A stretch of DNA of 64,000 nt, from contig MU008151.1 of the NCBI GenBank assembly GCA_010909165.1, positions 992,001 to 1,056,000 of the forward strand, read 5' to 3'. Of this stretch, positions 11,894 through 22,440 are shown one piece after another. The notes beneath the pieces are model-generated. The model ran no database searches, had not been told where the DNA came from, and worked only from the letters and a program-made list of their open reading frames with translations. This DNA is from Anthoceros angustus (lineage: Eukaryota > Streptophyta > Anthocerotopsida > Anthocerotales > Anthocerotaceae). The position numbers and the translations under genes are program-made. The first letter of the stretch is position 1. Every line of letters starts with the position of its first letter.

Positions 11894-12984
11894 TGGGAGC
11901 TACTCAAACGACGTGTGTTGCAGCATCACCCCGGGATTTTGGTACATGACTGGAGGAGCGATCTGCACCACGTGATTGGGTAGTGGTATAAGGATGTGTA
12001 GCCCAATCCTGCTTTGTTTCACGTCAGTCTTTGCTGATGGCCACCTCTGAATTCATCTTTTGAGTGGTTCAAGATTGTGACTCTTGAACACGTTCCAGAA
12101 TTCATGAACAACAGCAGGCCCCTGGTTGGTGAAGGAGGATGCTCCGGTCTGAGCATGCATGAATGGCCAGGAATGACATCCTGCCCTGCTCCATGAGTAA
12201 TGGCTAATTCAAACTTCATCTGTGCTTCAGTATCTTCTAACAACTGGCGAGCCGGGGACAAGCAAGAAGCCTGGCTGCAAGAGCTTGACTGATCAGAGCA
12301 GTCCCACTCAGTTCCCCACGAAATGGACCTGTAGGCACCAGGCCATGGGTTGTGAAGGCACTGCGCTGCATATTTGTTGTCGGTTCATGAATATTCTTTA
12401 CATCCGAGGGAATCACTCTTCTGAAGAGGCTGCCTACCAATTTCTGCTGGGTGCATCTCAGCTGGGTATTCTGTGGGGTGGGGACTCCGTTATCTATGGC
12501 TACAGCACCAATGCACTGTGTACGCATCGACTTGCTATGGGATTGGTGTGTGCAATAGAATGTGTGTGCTGTTTGGTGACTTCTTCTCGAAGTTTGGCAT
12601 TTTGGAAACAGCAGAACCACATTCGTATCGAGCCTTCCATGTATTTCCAAATGGGCATCTGGGGCGCTCTGTTTTGGGGATTTTGGGTCGCCCAACTCAT
12701 GTACTAATGCGAACGGGATTGTCATTCTGCCGTCTCTTGAAGGATTCGATTACTGCAAGAAGACGTCACTTCACATCTTATTCACCTGGTTGCCATCCTG
12801 GTCCTAATGCAGGGATGAAATGGTAGGCAAAGCGCCCTGGATTTTGGCTAGCCTCGGACTGTGTCCCTCGATGTGACCATTTTCCTACTGATAACGTGCC
12901 TGTTACTCGTCCAAAGGCAGGTGCCAGATGAGGGCTCCTCTGTGGTGGGTTTCCAAGTCAGGTCATTTCGGCACTGTGCCCTTC
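11894..12984. other. ROCO B 3' tail and unassigned sequence
   Basis: The part at 12019-12200 is paralogous to 27518-27670 downstream of ROCO C. Shared landmarks are CCCCTGGTTGGTGAAGG and GAGCATGCAT followed by a GGCCAGGAATGACATC word. This is likely 3'UTR or downstream flank carried along in the duplication. From about 12230 the two units diverge. Overlapping open frames on both strands at 12222-12725 have no family features and I do not call a gene. Confidence 0.5.
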
Positions 12985-13494
12985 CCTGCAGCAGGAGCTA
13001 GGATGGCGGCAGGTGCACGCCGGATTTGTGTTGAAGGAAGGACGATTTCTCTGCCTAAGTCTGTTTCCTTCAGGAGTCCTGCGGAGGCCCCAGGAAACTG
13101 TCGTGACCTGGCGGGACCCTGTCTACTCCAGTTTACAGGGTCCAGCCCTGAAACTGATCCCTGATGGATCCTCTCCTGGCTGGGTAGGATAGATTTTTGG
13201 TTTGTAAATGTTCTAGAGATGTAGTGAGCTTCCTCTTGACTGCAGAATTAGGACCAGCAGCTAAAATACGTTCGAGCTGCTGCACGGTACTGTACGAAGA
13301 ACCTGCTTATCATGAAAGCGATTATGAAGAAAGTGATATGGAAATATTAACGACAAACATCTTTGGCTTGTTTGCCAGAACTGACGTGGCCGTGGCTTGT
13401 GGAGGTGCTGACGACCTGCATTCAATCAGGAGGCCAAGTCGTCAGCAAGAGGGTTGGGAGGTTCGACCGCATTCTATCAGCGATTGTCTCCAGG

Positions 13495-13620
13495 TTTTCG
13501 AACAGAAGGATGTCAGGAAGGCATGGTTGTACCCAATTCCGTGACATTTGTGTGCTCTTGCATGCATGTGAAAATGTGGCAGCCTTGTGTGTAGGAAGAC
13601 AGCAACACGCACAAAACCGT
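13495..13620 (+). pseudogene. PPR-gene remnant in block D1
   Basis: Paralogous to 29400-29520, where the frame is better kept and reads VVPNSVTFVCLLQACENVAA and then CVGRQQHAQ, a typical PPR motif junction of land-plant PLS-type proteins. Here a few bases are missing, so the frame shifts inside the motif. It overlaps on its right edge with an antisense ROCO stub. It is far too short to be a gene. Confidence 0.55.
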
Positions 13621-13730
13621 TCATCCTCTTCAAGACGGGGTAGACGGCCCAAATCATTCCGGGCCAGGCAGTCCAGCAGCCGCCGCCGCCGAGCTGGCAG
13701 CGCGCGCCAGTCCTTGGCCTCGTCCGCCAT
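13596..13730 (-). pseudogene. Antisense ROCO N-terminal stub, copy 1
   Basis: On the minus strand an ATG at 13730 opens MADEAKDWRALPARRRRLLD and continues with CLARNDLGRLPRLEEDERF. Aligned by eye with the N-terminus of the three ROCO copies (MAEEHEAEDWRALP, then LGRNAV, then L-P-x-L and an acidic run), the correspondence is clear. After about 45 residues the frame runs into the reverse complement of the PPR remnant. This is the first exon part of a distinct, more diverged ROCO paralogue, left in inverted orientation. The start codon is intact here, unlike in the twin at 29512-29645. Confidence 0.7.
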
Positions 13731-14271
13731 GCTACACTGTGCTTCTCAGCGATGTAAAAGGTGGTCTCTGTGGCGAACGCGTGGGAAACGTCCACGCCCC
13801 GAACGGGATAAGACTGGCTTCGCACCGGACTTCCTCCATCCATTCTCTGTTCTGTTCCTGGAATCCCTGCAGGCAAAGGGATGGACCAAGTCAGGAAAAG
13901 GAGAATCGTCTCCTCGACTCAAGGCAGCAAATTAGGTGCTAGGTGATGCCGTGTCCTCAACCTAATGACTTAAGTACATACTTTACCCTAAGAAGCTTGC
14001 TTTCCACTTCGGAGAAGCTGGGGACTCAAGGAGCATCTTTCGCTTCGCGTCTACGCAGAGGCAGACGTCATCATCCTCAACCCGCCTGTTGCAGCCAGGT
14101 GAGGAGCAAGCCGATGCGGTGCAGTTGCTCACAAGACGTGCACACCAAGGTAGCATATGCTAACCCGAATCGGAACCTTGACAACCTGGCTGCAACCACC
14201 TGCAACACCCTAATCCACACTGGCATATGCCTCACCATCTCATGCAGAATCCACCATTCCCTGCAGCTTGC

Positions 14272-14325
14272 ACGTCGGTGATCGTGTTGATATTTTGGTG
14301 AGGTCTCGCAAGGGTCATCGAGTAA
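14272..14325 (+). pseudogene. ROCO COR-domain shard
   Basis: The short frame VGDRVDILVRSRKGHRV corresponds to IGDHIDILVRSSKSKDE in the COR C-terminal part of copies B (about 10545) and C (about 26010). It directly follows block D1. Flanking sequence shows no other ROCO similarity I can see, so it is an isolated fragment. Confidence 0.6.
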
Positions 14326-14504
14326 GACCAAACAATCGCGCTTCACCCTCGGCACTCGCGCTTTGTGCCCTTCCTGCGTGCTCGTCTTTCCTGCTCGTAC
14401 AACTTGCAATTGCTAGCAAGCTTCAAGGTGTAGGACATAGTGGCGTGCTTTTGAGACGTGTGCTTGAACATGCTGAAGAAGGGCAGCTGTACGTAGCTCA
14501 AGTT

Positions 14505-14960
14505 TGCAGGCTGCAGCCCTGAATCTGATCCTGATGCATCGTCTAGACTTCTGCCTGGATAGGATAGATTTGGTTGGTGAATGTTCCAGAGATGTGAGAG
14601 CTTCCTCTTGACTGCAGCATTAGGGTTATCAGCCGTACTTGTCAAGAGATGCAGGGTTCGAGCTGCCGCACATCGAGAAAGCGATCTCGAAAGAAATGAT
14701 GCAACACCTTTCTCGAAAGCAATGATGACAAACACCTTTGGCTTGTTTGCCAGAGATGTACATAACTGTTTCCACTGATGGGTCTATCACTGGACACAGT
14801 TTTGCGGCAGACAAGCCAAAGGTGTTTTGTTTATCATTAATGCTTGTCGAGGCACCCACAACTGTCAAGGGCTAGGACGTCGAGGAGACCATGTCTTGAG
14901 AAGCAATCTCGTCAGCAAGAGAGCTGGGAAGGTTCGACCCTGCTTTCTGTGAGTGACTGT
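14505..14960. repeat. Block D, partial third copy
   Basis: Diverged repeat of the D segment near 13150-13460 and 28990-29390. Shared order: CCTGAA..CTGATCC, GGATAGGATAGATTT, GAGCTTCCTCTTGACTGCAG, GGTTCGAGCTGC, TTTGGCTTGTTTGCCAGA, and then CAGCAAGAG followed by GGTTCGACC. It is a non-coding remnant; the antisense ROCO stub and the PPR motif are not present in it. Confidence 0.65.
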
Positions 14961-15489
14961 CTCGTCGTTTTCTCCCAGTCATGGGAGAAGTATGTTTCAG
15001 AGATGCCGAGAAAGGCACAAAATTTATCCTCGCTTTGGTGGAAGCCATCGTTGAGGCCTCTCTAGTTGGCAGATTGTAGGACAGCGGCTCCAAGCTGATG
15101 TGTTTTGTAGCTGGCAGTTTGACTCAGCGTCTAGTACAGTCCTCCGTTCGGCCAACTGAGCTAAAGTCGGAGCCTGCGGACGTGCGAGTCCTTTGCAGTT
15201 ATTCAAGTCGCATTCAAACATCCTGCAACATTGCAACACCGACAATGTTGCAGTAATGGATTCACGAATTCTTGCCAAACGTCTCATATCCAGGCAAAGA
15301 TAGTCCCATGTGCTAGAAATCCTGAAAAAGAACGGGTAGTAGAAAGTCGGTTGCTGGATCAGCAGCGTCCCAATTTTGCTGGATTATGCAGCCCGTCGGA
15401 GAGATTGGCCATGGACATGGCTAAAGTCATCCAGTCAAGTCTTCTACCGCTCAACTACAGTCCTCAACCTGGTTTCAGCTTCGAGCTTT
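14961..15489. other. Unassigned sequence
   Basis: Short open frames on both strands lack recognisable motifs. The segment separates the third D copy from the inverted repeat that starts near 15490. Confidence 0.4.
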
Positions 15490-15910
15490 GTAGGCTGCCG
15501 CACTTAGCACAATGGATGTAAAGCTTCGAGAGTCTGAGTGAGGGACCCCAGCAGCAAGCAGCACTTTCGGATGTTGACTTGCCTGACAAGCAGAGTGAAC
15601 TGGTGAGAGACTAGATGACACCGAGCCTCTTGCACAAAAACTCTGCACTGAAGGCGTGAGAACTCCGAGACTCTGTATTCACAGCTCACAAGTCACTGAA
15701 TGACGAAGATGATCCCAGCAGCAGCTCTGCTGGGCGGGATCTTCCAGTCTCATCAGCATGCATGAATGGCCAGTAACGACATCATGCCCTGCTCCCTGCA
15801 TTGTTGCCTGCTTGCAAGCTGCAGAGAATGGCGGATTCTGCATGAGATGGTGAGGCATATGCTAGTGTCCACTGGATTAGGGTGTTGCAGGTGGTTGCAG
15901 CCAGGTACCC
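15490..15910. repeat. Left arm of a long-distance inverted repeat
   Basis: Reverse-complement match to about 30095-30530. Examples: ATGGATGTAAAGCTTCGAGA here against TCTCGAAGCTTTACATCCAT there, and the CATGCATGAATGGCCAGTAA region here against its complement near 30200. Its right end (15830-15905) is also the inverse of the end of block D1 (14180-14270). The arms are about 14.5 kb apart and moderately diverged. Confidence 0.75.
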
Positions 15911-16035
15911 TTTCCTGTGCGGTGCTCCTTCGGCGGAAGACCGCTCTCCGCACCACCTTGATCCGCGCATGGCGAGATTCGTGCTTCGAGGTAGGGCAAG
16001 TTGGGCTGAAGGAGAAAATGTCGCAGGCACGGGGA
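15905..16035 (+). pseudogene. ROCO Roc P-loop shard
   Basis: FLCGAPSA, then with one lost base KTALRTTLIRAWRD and FEVGQVGLKEKM, matches the Roc P-loop segment of the full copies (FLCGAPLAGKTTLRTTLIRAWR). The G of the GK pair is lost at the frame break. The fragment is directly followed by module R at 16036, so it sits at another rearrangement junction. Confidence 0.7.
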
Positions 16036-16400
16036 AGGTGAGGAAGGGAAGGCGTGTTTCTATCCTTTCTATCCAGGGTGATTTGGTTGTGGAGAGCGTC
16101 AGCGGAAAGCGTGGCTTTTGCCAAAAGAAAAAACCGCGAGAGTAACAGCAGCACCAACTTGCTCAACAGATTGCCGAACCCGACTGTGTAGGAACCATGA
16201 ACCTTGCCAAACATCACCAGTTCAACAGTGATGAAGGCCACGGGGAACTACATCGAGTGCAGCAAATGCATAAAATGGTCAAGCTTGAAGGGGCTGCTAC
16301 ACAGACAAGAGCGTCTCCCTTGACACTTCAGCCATGTGTGCTGTTGTGCAGCTGAAGGATTTTCTCACCTGGTCGACACATCCATGGCCTTCTGTAGCCG
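16036..16400. repeat. Module R, copy 2
   Basis: Starts GGTGAGGAAGGGAAGG and runs through TGGTTGTGGAGAGCGTCAGC, a broken A-tract, ACTTGCTCAACAGATTGCCG and CTGGTCGACACATCCATGGC. It is collinear with 20820-21120 and 21897-22100. On the minus strand, 15753-16241 is open across this module and into the ROCO shard, a frame shared in part with 20771-21025. Confidence 0.7.
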
Positions 16401-16740
16401 TCCCAAAACCGCTCCTGGAAGCGCGAAAGTGCAGGATTATCCGCAGAGATTGACTTGACTATCGTCTGCAAATTGCAAAGAAACGAGAGGTGCTCACAAG
16501 CCATCGCAAGGTTGATTACTTAGCTTCACCGAACCTCAACCGCAAACTCATGTTCAGCAAGTGTGCCCGCGCAAGGAGTCGCGCCAAGATGCCACGGTCT
16601 GCTGGATCGAGCACGGCAGCTCGAGGCTCAGCTCCGAGGACAACAACAGACGGAGCTCAATGCAGGGTTCCCTGCGAGTCTGGCCTGGGTCAGTACAGCC
16701 TGATTCTGGTTACAACATTTGCAGCCTAATTGTCACGGCG
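16401..16740. repeat. Segment shared with 22105-22405
   Basis: Landmarks common to both copies: GACTATCGTCTGCAAAT, GGTTGATTACTTAGCTTCAC, CGCGCCAAGATGCCACGGTC and AGCTCGAGGCTCAGCTC. It follows module R in both places and so extends that unit. Short open frames on the plus strand have no recognised motif. Confidence 0.7.
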
Positions 16741-17189
16741 TACAAACTTGGGCAGCCCGACATGAAGGCATCTGGTTTGCCTACGCTGCTGAACACATCC
16801 ACGGCCTCGTGCAGCCTACCTCCAGATGCATACATGCGCAACATATGGTGGTCCCCAAGTATGCATTTCACTCTTGCCCAAGTTTGACAGAGAGGTGGTC
16901 GCCCCGGCCCTCACAAGGTCATACCTTATATGGAGGAAGTTGGTTTCAAGGAACGGCACTGTGGCTTTCGATAGAGTCTTGGTTGGGAGATGTGTATTAT
17001 GTGTAGAGGACTTGCATCTGCCTCTTGCATGGAATTATGCACTTTGTTCTCAGTGGTGATGGAGCATTTCGAGAGGCCTGTGTTGCTGTCTGCCTGTCCG
17101 ACATGGGCTTCTCACGAGCAAAATTCTCCAGCAAGGCGATCAGATCAGGTGAGAATTTTGCCCTTTTTTACCCCACTTGCTGATTGTCG
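16741..17189 (+). other. Unassigned, possibly PPR-gene-derived sequence
   Basis: Open plus-strand stretches such as 16719-17006 show protein-like composition but no secure motif. It lies directly before the PPR-like repeats at 17190. I see no intact gene. Confidence 0.3.
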
Positions 17190-17986
17190 AAAGAGGTGTG
17201 CTGGATAACGTAGATGTGGGCGACTTGCTGTGAGACATTTATGGAATGCCGTGATGTCTTGTATGCAAGATTTTGTGAACTGAAATGTGCTATGACCTTT
17301 GCCTTCTGGTGTGAATAGGAATCTGTTCCAGAGGCTGCAGCACCAACTTGCTGCGTATCCTTCTTTTCCTTCACAGTATGCTGGGTTCAGACATGAGTCG
17401 CTTGTTGTTTATGGTTCAATGGAGCAGGAGGGTCTTAATTTCGCTGACCATGTTATCGTTGGTTGCCTTCTAAGGGCTTTGTAGCAGATGTCATGGTGTC
17501 TGACCTTCCAAGTGGAGCTCACTGAATAAGCCTGAGGCTGGCAGGCGTACAAGACCATAAATGTGTGTTCAAACTGACTTCATGTGGAAAGAGGTGCTGG
17601 ATAACGTAGATGTGGGCGACTTGCTGTGAGACATTTATGGAATGCCGTGATGTCTTGTATGCAAGATTTTGTGAACTGAAATGTGCTATAACCTTTGCCT
17701 TCTGGTGTGAATAGGAATCTGTTCCAGAGGCTGCTGCTCCAACTTGCTACGTATCCTTCTTTTCCTTCACAGTATGCTGGATTCAGATATGAGTCGCTTG
17801 TTGTTTATGGTCAGATGGAGCAGGAGGGTCTTAATTTCGCTGACCATGTTATCGTTGGTTGCCTTCTAAGGGGCTTTGTAGCAGATGTCATGGTGTCTGA
17901 CCTTCCAAGTGGAGCTCACTGGATAAGCCTGAGGCTGGCAAGCGTACAAGACTATAAATGTGCGTTCAAACTGACTTCATGTGGAA
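17190..17986. repeat. Direct tandem duplication of about 397 bp
   Basis: Two adjacent copies, 17190-17586 and 17587-17986, are nearly the same over their full length. Each contains CTGGATAACGTAGATGTGGG near the start and TGACTTCATGTGGAA at the end. Differences are few, such as a lost base near 17474 that closes the first frame earlier, so the duplication looks recent. Confidence 0.85.
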
Positions 17987-18213
17987 GAATGTTTTATGTG
18001 AAGGACATGTTTCTGATAGCATTGTTGGACATATATAGGTCCCTTGAAGAAGGAAGGCAATTGCATCCTTTGATTCTTAGAAGAGGACTGCGGATACCAT
18101 ACAGGTGTGCAGCTACATGTGGATACCATAGAGGTGTGCAGTTGCCTTGTGGACAAAACATAAGAGTTTTGACCGACAAAATGGATCGAATCAAAGAGAT
18201 TTCTCGAAGATAA
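17300..18213 (+). pseudogene. PPR-like fragment, partly duplicated
   Basis: Each copy of the 397-bp repeat reads AGFRHESLVVYGSMEQEGLN or its variant, then DHVIVGCLLR, which resembles a PPR motif boundary (G-x-x-x-E-S-L-x-V-Y-x-x-M-x-x-E-G followed by V-T-F-V-C-L-L-R-A). The second copy stays open to 18213, giving 172 codons, but sequence after about residue 60 has no PPR features I can see. The first copy stops at 17484. Expected PPR genes have many motifs in tandem; here only one is visible. Family assignment is by motif and moderate. Confidence 0.45.
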
Positions 18214-20685
18214 CATATTGCTGATACTGGGAATGCTAACACAATGTTGATACCGGGACTGCTACATGAAATGGGAAATGCCATATAAAATGATGAATGA
18301 CACGATATAGGTGAAGGAGTAAGTTATATCGTATTATGAAGGGGATCAAGTTATATATTATTGTGACAGTGAAATTCGTAATCTCGTATTCGACTTCTGA
18401 CGATAAGAAATGCTAACTGTTTAAAAGAATGTTTTGAGCTCTTCAAGCGAAAGCTGTAGGTTAGTTATCATTAAGAGAAGTAGACCTAATTGTTGGAAGC
18501 ATTTTTTGAACATTGATGTTAAGTTAGCTGAATGTCTGAAGACATGAGATTGGCAGTTCATAAACGACGCGGTTAGAGGCATAGTGAAGGTGTGTAGGAT
18601 ACTCTCTGCCCACATACACGATGACAATTTTCAATTGTATTACATCTTGAAAAGTAGAATGGTAATAAAAATACCTTAGTTTCTTTGATAATAGTTTTGG
18701 TAATAACCTTGGTAATAGTTTGCATGGGCCATTTGTTAAGATATTGGATAGAGATAGATTTGAATAGAAACTGTAGATATAAGTTGGGATATGAGCTATT
18801 GGCAATTGGAGTGTGAATAATTAGCGATTGGAATGTGTGGAGTATTTGTTTGCCACTTGATAATTGTCGACAGTCTATACCCCAAATGTCAATAGTTTAT
18901 ATCCAAAGCTAAATCAATAGTTCACATCCAAATCTATGTCTAATCGATATCCTAGCAAGTCACCTCTACAAACAATTGCCAAGCTTTTGGCAAAAGTCAA
19001 AGGGAAGTTGGGTATTTTTCATCCCATTCTGGTTTTCAAGATGTAATAAAGCTTAAAATTGGTTATTGTCGCACATGGGCAGAGAATATCTTATATATTT
19101 CATGTAGAATATCTTATATATTTCTATATGTATCTCTTCTAACCCTTGTCAATGGATCAATCTATCGATGTCTTCAAACATTCAATCATCTTAAAAATGC
19201 CCCAAACAATTAGGTCTATTTCCCTTATCAATACTTAGTTTTTAGTTTTTGTTTCAAGAGATCAAAAACTTCTCTCATGTTGTCAGAAGATCAAATTCGA
19301 GATCCCGAATTTCCCCTTCACAATAGAATATAACTTGTCCCTTGGTTATGTCACTTCATTCTTGTCCCATTCCACCATGTCAAACAAGATTATTGAGATC
19401 CTTGGCAGTTTTGCTTATCCTATGTCTGATATTGAAAAGAAAAGCAGGAAAGGATTCAAGTACTGGAAGCGACCATAAATCCAAATGGAGCAATTACTAC
19501 CACAAGTGTGAAGGCAAAGTTGATAATGCCTAAGTTGGTAGCATGATGATTTTGTTCGCAACTTTACATTCTCAAATGCAACATATGGGAAGCAAAATGA
19601 GCAAAAAGAGGGCTGAGGATCGTAATCTATAGTGTAACATGACTCCATTGGCCAGGAGTTGGCCGCCAAAATCTTGCACAGGGGGGTGAGGTGAGTCAGG
19701 CGGCACGTGTTCACCACAACTTGCTCAATAAGTGTTTCAAGAAGTGGCAAATTCACGTCACCCACCTCATCCACGGACACGACTCGCTTGGATGCACGCA
19801 GACTCGACCCTCCCATCCTCGTGTATGGTGGGTGGGTATTGGCCCTTCAAGCCTGCAGCTGCCACGACCAAAGCTCCAGTGCACACAGACGTGGTGTACT
19901 AGCATGGTGTGCTGGGATGTCTTGTGGGCCTGCAACATGTACGCAATCCAAGACTTACCTCATGGACGAGCTGAGAGGACGCCAACAAGATTGCTACAGG
20001 AAGGTGTGAGCAGCTTACTCCTCGCCTCTTGGACCCAGAGGCTGAGGCTGTAGAGGCTGCTGTGATCGGCATTTTGGTGTCTGACCTCTTTAGCACCTAC
20101 CCAAAGCACTTGCATACCCTCCAGCCTTCACACTGCAACGGAAGGCCCGACAATGTCCGGGCTAGTGAAGCCCGGATGCAGAGCCATGCTTATCGTTGCC
20201 ACCTTTCCGGGAAATCCGTTGCGCAACCGCAACTTGGCACTGGAAGAAATCGGACTCGAGGAACCCAGGATGTATAGCCTGAAGTGCAGCATCCTTATCT
20301 AGCATCATAAGCATGCGTGCTCAAGCCTGCCAGGTGAACGAGTGGAAATGCACATGGTCAAGATACAGTGAACACATTCAGACTTCAGAGTTGACATAAT
20401 CGTCAACCCACTCCAACTCACCAACCCTTGGCCTCTTCCGAGTACATGCATACATGCACGTGTCCAAGCCTTGATCACGCCCGATCCCCACATGAACATG
20501 AGCCATCTGCAAACCGGTGCACACGGTGGGCATCTCTTACAATGATCTCTCGCTTCTCCAGGCGTGACATTATCTTGGTGCTCCCATGGCAGTCATTGCA
20601 GTCTTTTCGGTCCTCTGCTTGAATGATTTCTAGATCTTTGGCACACTGTCAGGATGTGTGTGTTCCATCTTCCCGACCGGCCAAA
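18214..20685. other. AT-rich then unassigned sequence, no supported gene
   Basis: From 18214 to about 19340 the sequence is AT-rich with stops in all frames and no repeats that stand out. From 19340 to 20685 short overlapping frames occur on both strands without family motifs. A plus-strand stretch near 20180-20280 is open but unrecognised. Confidence 0.5.
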
Positions 20686-21415
20686 GCTGGGAAAGGATGT
20701 CATCACTGGATTGGCGTCTGAGGCCCCTTGCCTTCACGTCTCTATGACACTAGACAACGCGGAAAATCGCTCACGGCCATCTCCGATATCCAACTAACTG
20801 GAGATTTTGCTTTCTTCGAAGGTGAGGAAGGGAAGGTGTGTTTCTATCCTTCCTATCCAGGGTGATTTGGTTGTGGAGAGCGTCAGCGGAAAGCGTGGCT
20901 TTTGCAAAAAAAAAAAACCGTGAGAGCAACAGCAGCACCAACTTGCTCAATAGATTGCCGAACCCGACTGTGTAGAAACCATTAACCTGGTCAAACACCA
21001 CCGGTTCAACAGTGATGAAGGCCACAAGGAACTACATTGAATGCAGCAAATGCATAAAATTGTCAAGCTTGAAGGGGCTGCAGCCTACACAGACAAGAGC
21101 ATCTCCCTTGATACTTCAGCCTCCCTTGACTGGAATGGCGTCTGAGGCCTCTTGCCCCTCTATGACACTAGACAACGCGGAAAATCGCTCACGGCCATCT
21201 CCGATATCCAACTAACTGGAGATTTTGCTTTCTTCGAAGGTGAGGAAGGGAAGGTGTGTTTCTATCCTTCCTATCCAGGGTGATTTGGTTGTGGAGAGCG
21301 TCAGCAAATGCATAAAATTGTCAAGCTCGAAGGGGCTGCAGCCTACACAGACAAGTGCATCTCCCTTGACACTTCAGCCTCCCTTGACACTTTAGCCACG
21401 TGCGCTTAGATCGGT
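20686..21415. repeat. Module R, copies 3 and 4 in tandem
   Basis: Copy 3 runs from CTGGGAAAGGATGTC near 20688 through an A-tract of 12 and GAAGGGGCTGCAGCCTACAC to about 21120. Copy 4 restarts at TGGAATGGCGTCTGAGGCC (21131) and repeats the same order but lacks the middle, running to about 21415. On the minus strand 20771-21025 is an 84-codon frame starting MAFITVEPVVF and containing LSADALHNQITLDRKDR. The same frame is seen in copy 2. Whether it is ever translated is unknown. Confidence 0.7.
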
Positions 21416-21555
21416 ACTTAGATGGGGTGCCTGAAGGGAGTGGATGCCCTTGGTGCAAGTAGCTTAGGCACACCAAGGTACAAGTTGTTAAGTACCAAGT
21501 CCCATGACGGAAATCCAGTCTTTAGTGGAGTTAAATACAATTCTTCTTCTTCTTC

Positions 21556-21896
21556 CTGTGGGTCCTCTTGCTCAGGGGACAGAGCAGAGCCGCGGACTCG
21601 CCTTCCTGCGCCACGAAGAACTGTTGCTGTAGCGGGATTGCAGCTCCACGAAGAATTGGCGAGGCAGGAGGGAGTTCACAGCAGGTCCCACGTTGAAGTC
21701 GATGATGTGCGGCGACGTCAGGTCCTGGATCACCACGATGGTGCGCTCGTCTGGACTCCACAGGCTCCGCAGCGCCTGCCCCGATGTGGCCGGGGTAGGC
21801 TCGGTTGTCGTCACCACCCGCTGTGCTGCTCCAGCTGCTTGCAGGCAGTCTGTTAAATAATACCCTGCGAGCATCGTCCAGACTGTCACACTTCCG
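21556..21896 (-). pseudogene. PPR-like fragment, second copy
   Basis: Nearly the same as 3025-3366. The minus-strand frame again carries CDSLDDARRVLFNRLP (PPR pattern) and, in another frame, GQALRSLWSPDERTIVVIQD and VNSLLPRQFFVELQSRY. The second frame shifts near 21630 relative to the first copy. It is fused at 21896 directly to module R without the first motif residues, so it is truncated further than copy 1. Confidence 0.55.
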
Positions 21897-22440
21897 AAAG
21901 CGTGGCTTTTGCAAAAAAAAAAACCGTGAGAGCAACAGCAGCACCAACTTGCTCAATAGATTGCCGAACCCCACTGTGTAGAAACCATTAACCTGGTCAA
22001 ATATAGCAAGAGCATCTCCCTTGACACTTCAGCCACGTGTGCCATTGTGCAGCTGAAGGATTTTCTCACCTGGTCGACACATCCATGGCCTTCTGGAAAG
22101 GTGCAGGATTTCCCGCAGAGATTAACTTGACTATCGTCTGCAAATGCAGCGAGACGAGAGGTGCTCACACGAGCCATCAGAAGGTTGATTACTTAGCTTC
22201 ACCCAACCTCAACTACAAACTCAGCATAAAATACAATGTTCAGCAAGTGTGCCCGCGCAAGAAGTCGCGCCAAGATGCCACGGTCTGCTGGATCGAGCAG
22301 GGCAGCTCGAGGCTCAGCTCGCCATGGGCTGGGGGCCGGTCACCGTAGGCGGGCGCGAGTCTGTCCTGGGTCAGTACAGCCTGATTCTGGTTGCAACATT
22401 TGCAGCCTATAATATAAACTCATCACCATTCTCGGGTACA
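21897..22440. repeat. Module R, copy 5, with linked downstream segment
   Basis: Starts inside the module at AAGCGTGGCTTTTGC with an A-tract of 11, then follows the order of copy 2 and of 16401-16740. It leads into the short repeats and module U of ROCO C, the arrangement also seen between ROCO A and ROCO B. Confidence 0.7.

Larger units (their letters stand above)
12985..14275. repeat. Block D, copy 1
   Basis: A segmental repeat of about 1.3 kb, matched by 28825-30165 in the same orientation and partly by 14505-14960. Landmarks are GGATGGCGGCAGGTGCACG near the start, GTCGTGACCTGGCGGGACCC, a PPR remnant, an antisense ROCO N-terminus, and CCTGGCTGCAACCACCTGCA near the end. It sits about 1.1-1.4 kb downstream of ROCO B, as its twin does downstream of ROCO C. 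It is therefore part of the duplicated unit. Confidence 0.8.

Noticed and set aside
12222-12725. 161- and 162-codon frames on opposite strands
   Set aside because: They overlap almost fully, lack family motifs, and the region is not conserved with the matching place after ROCO C.
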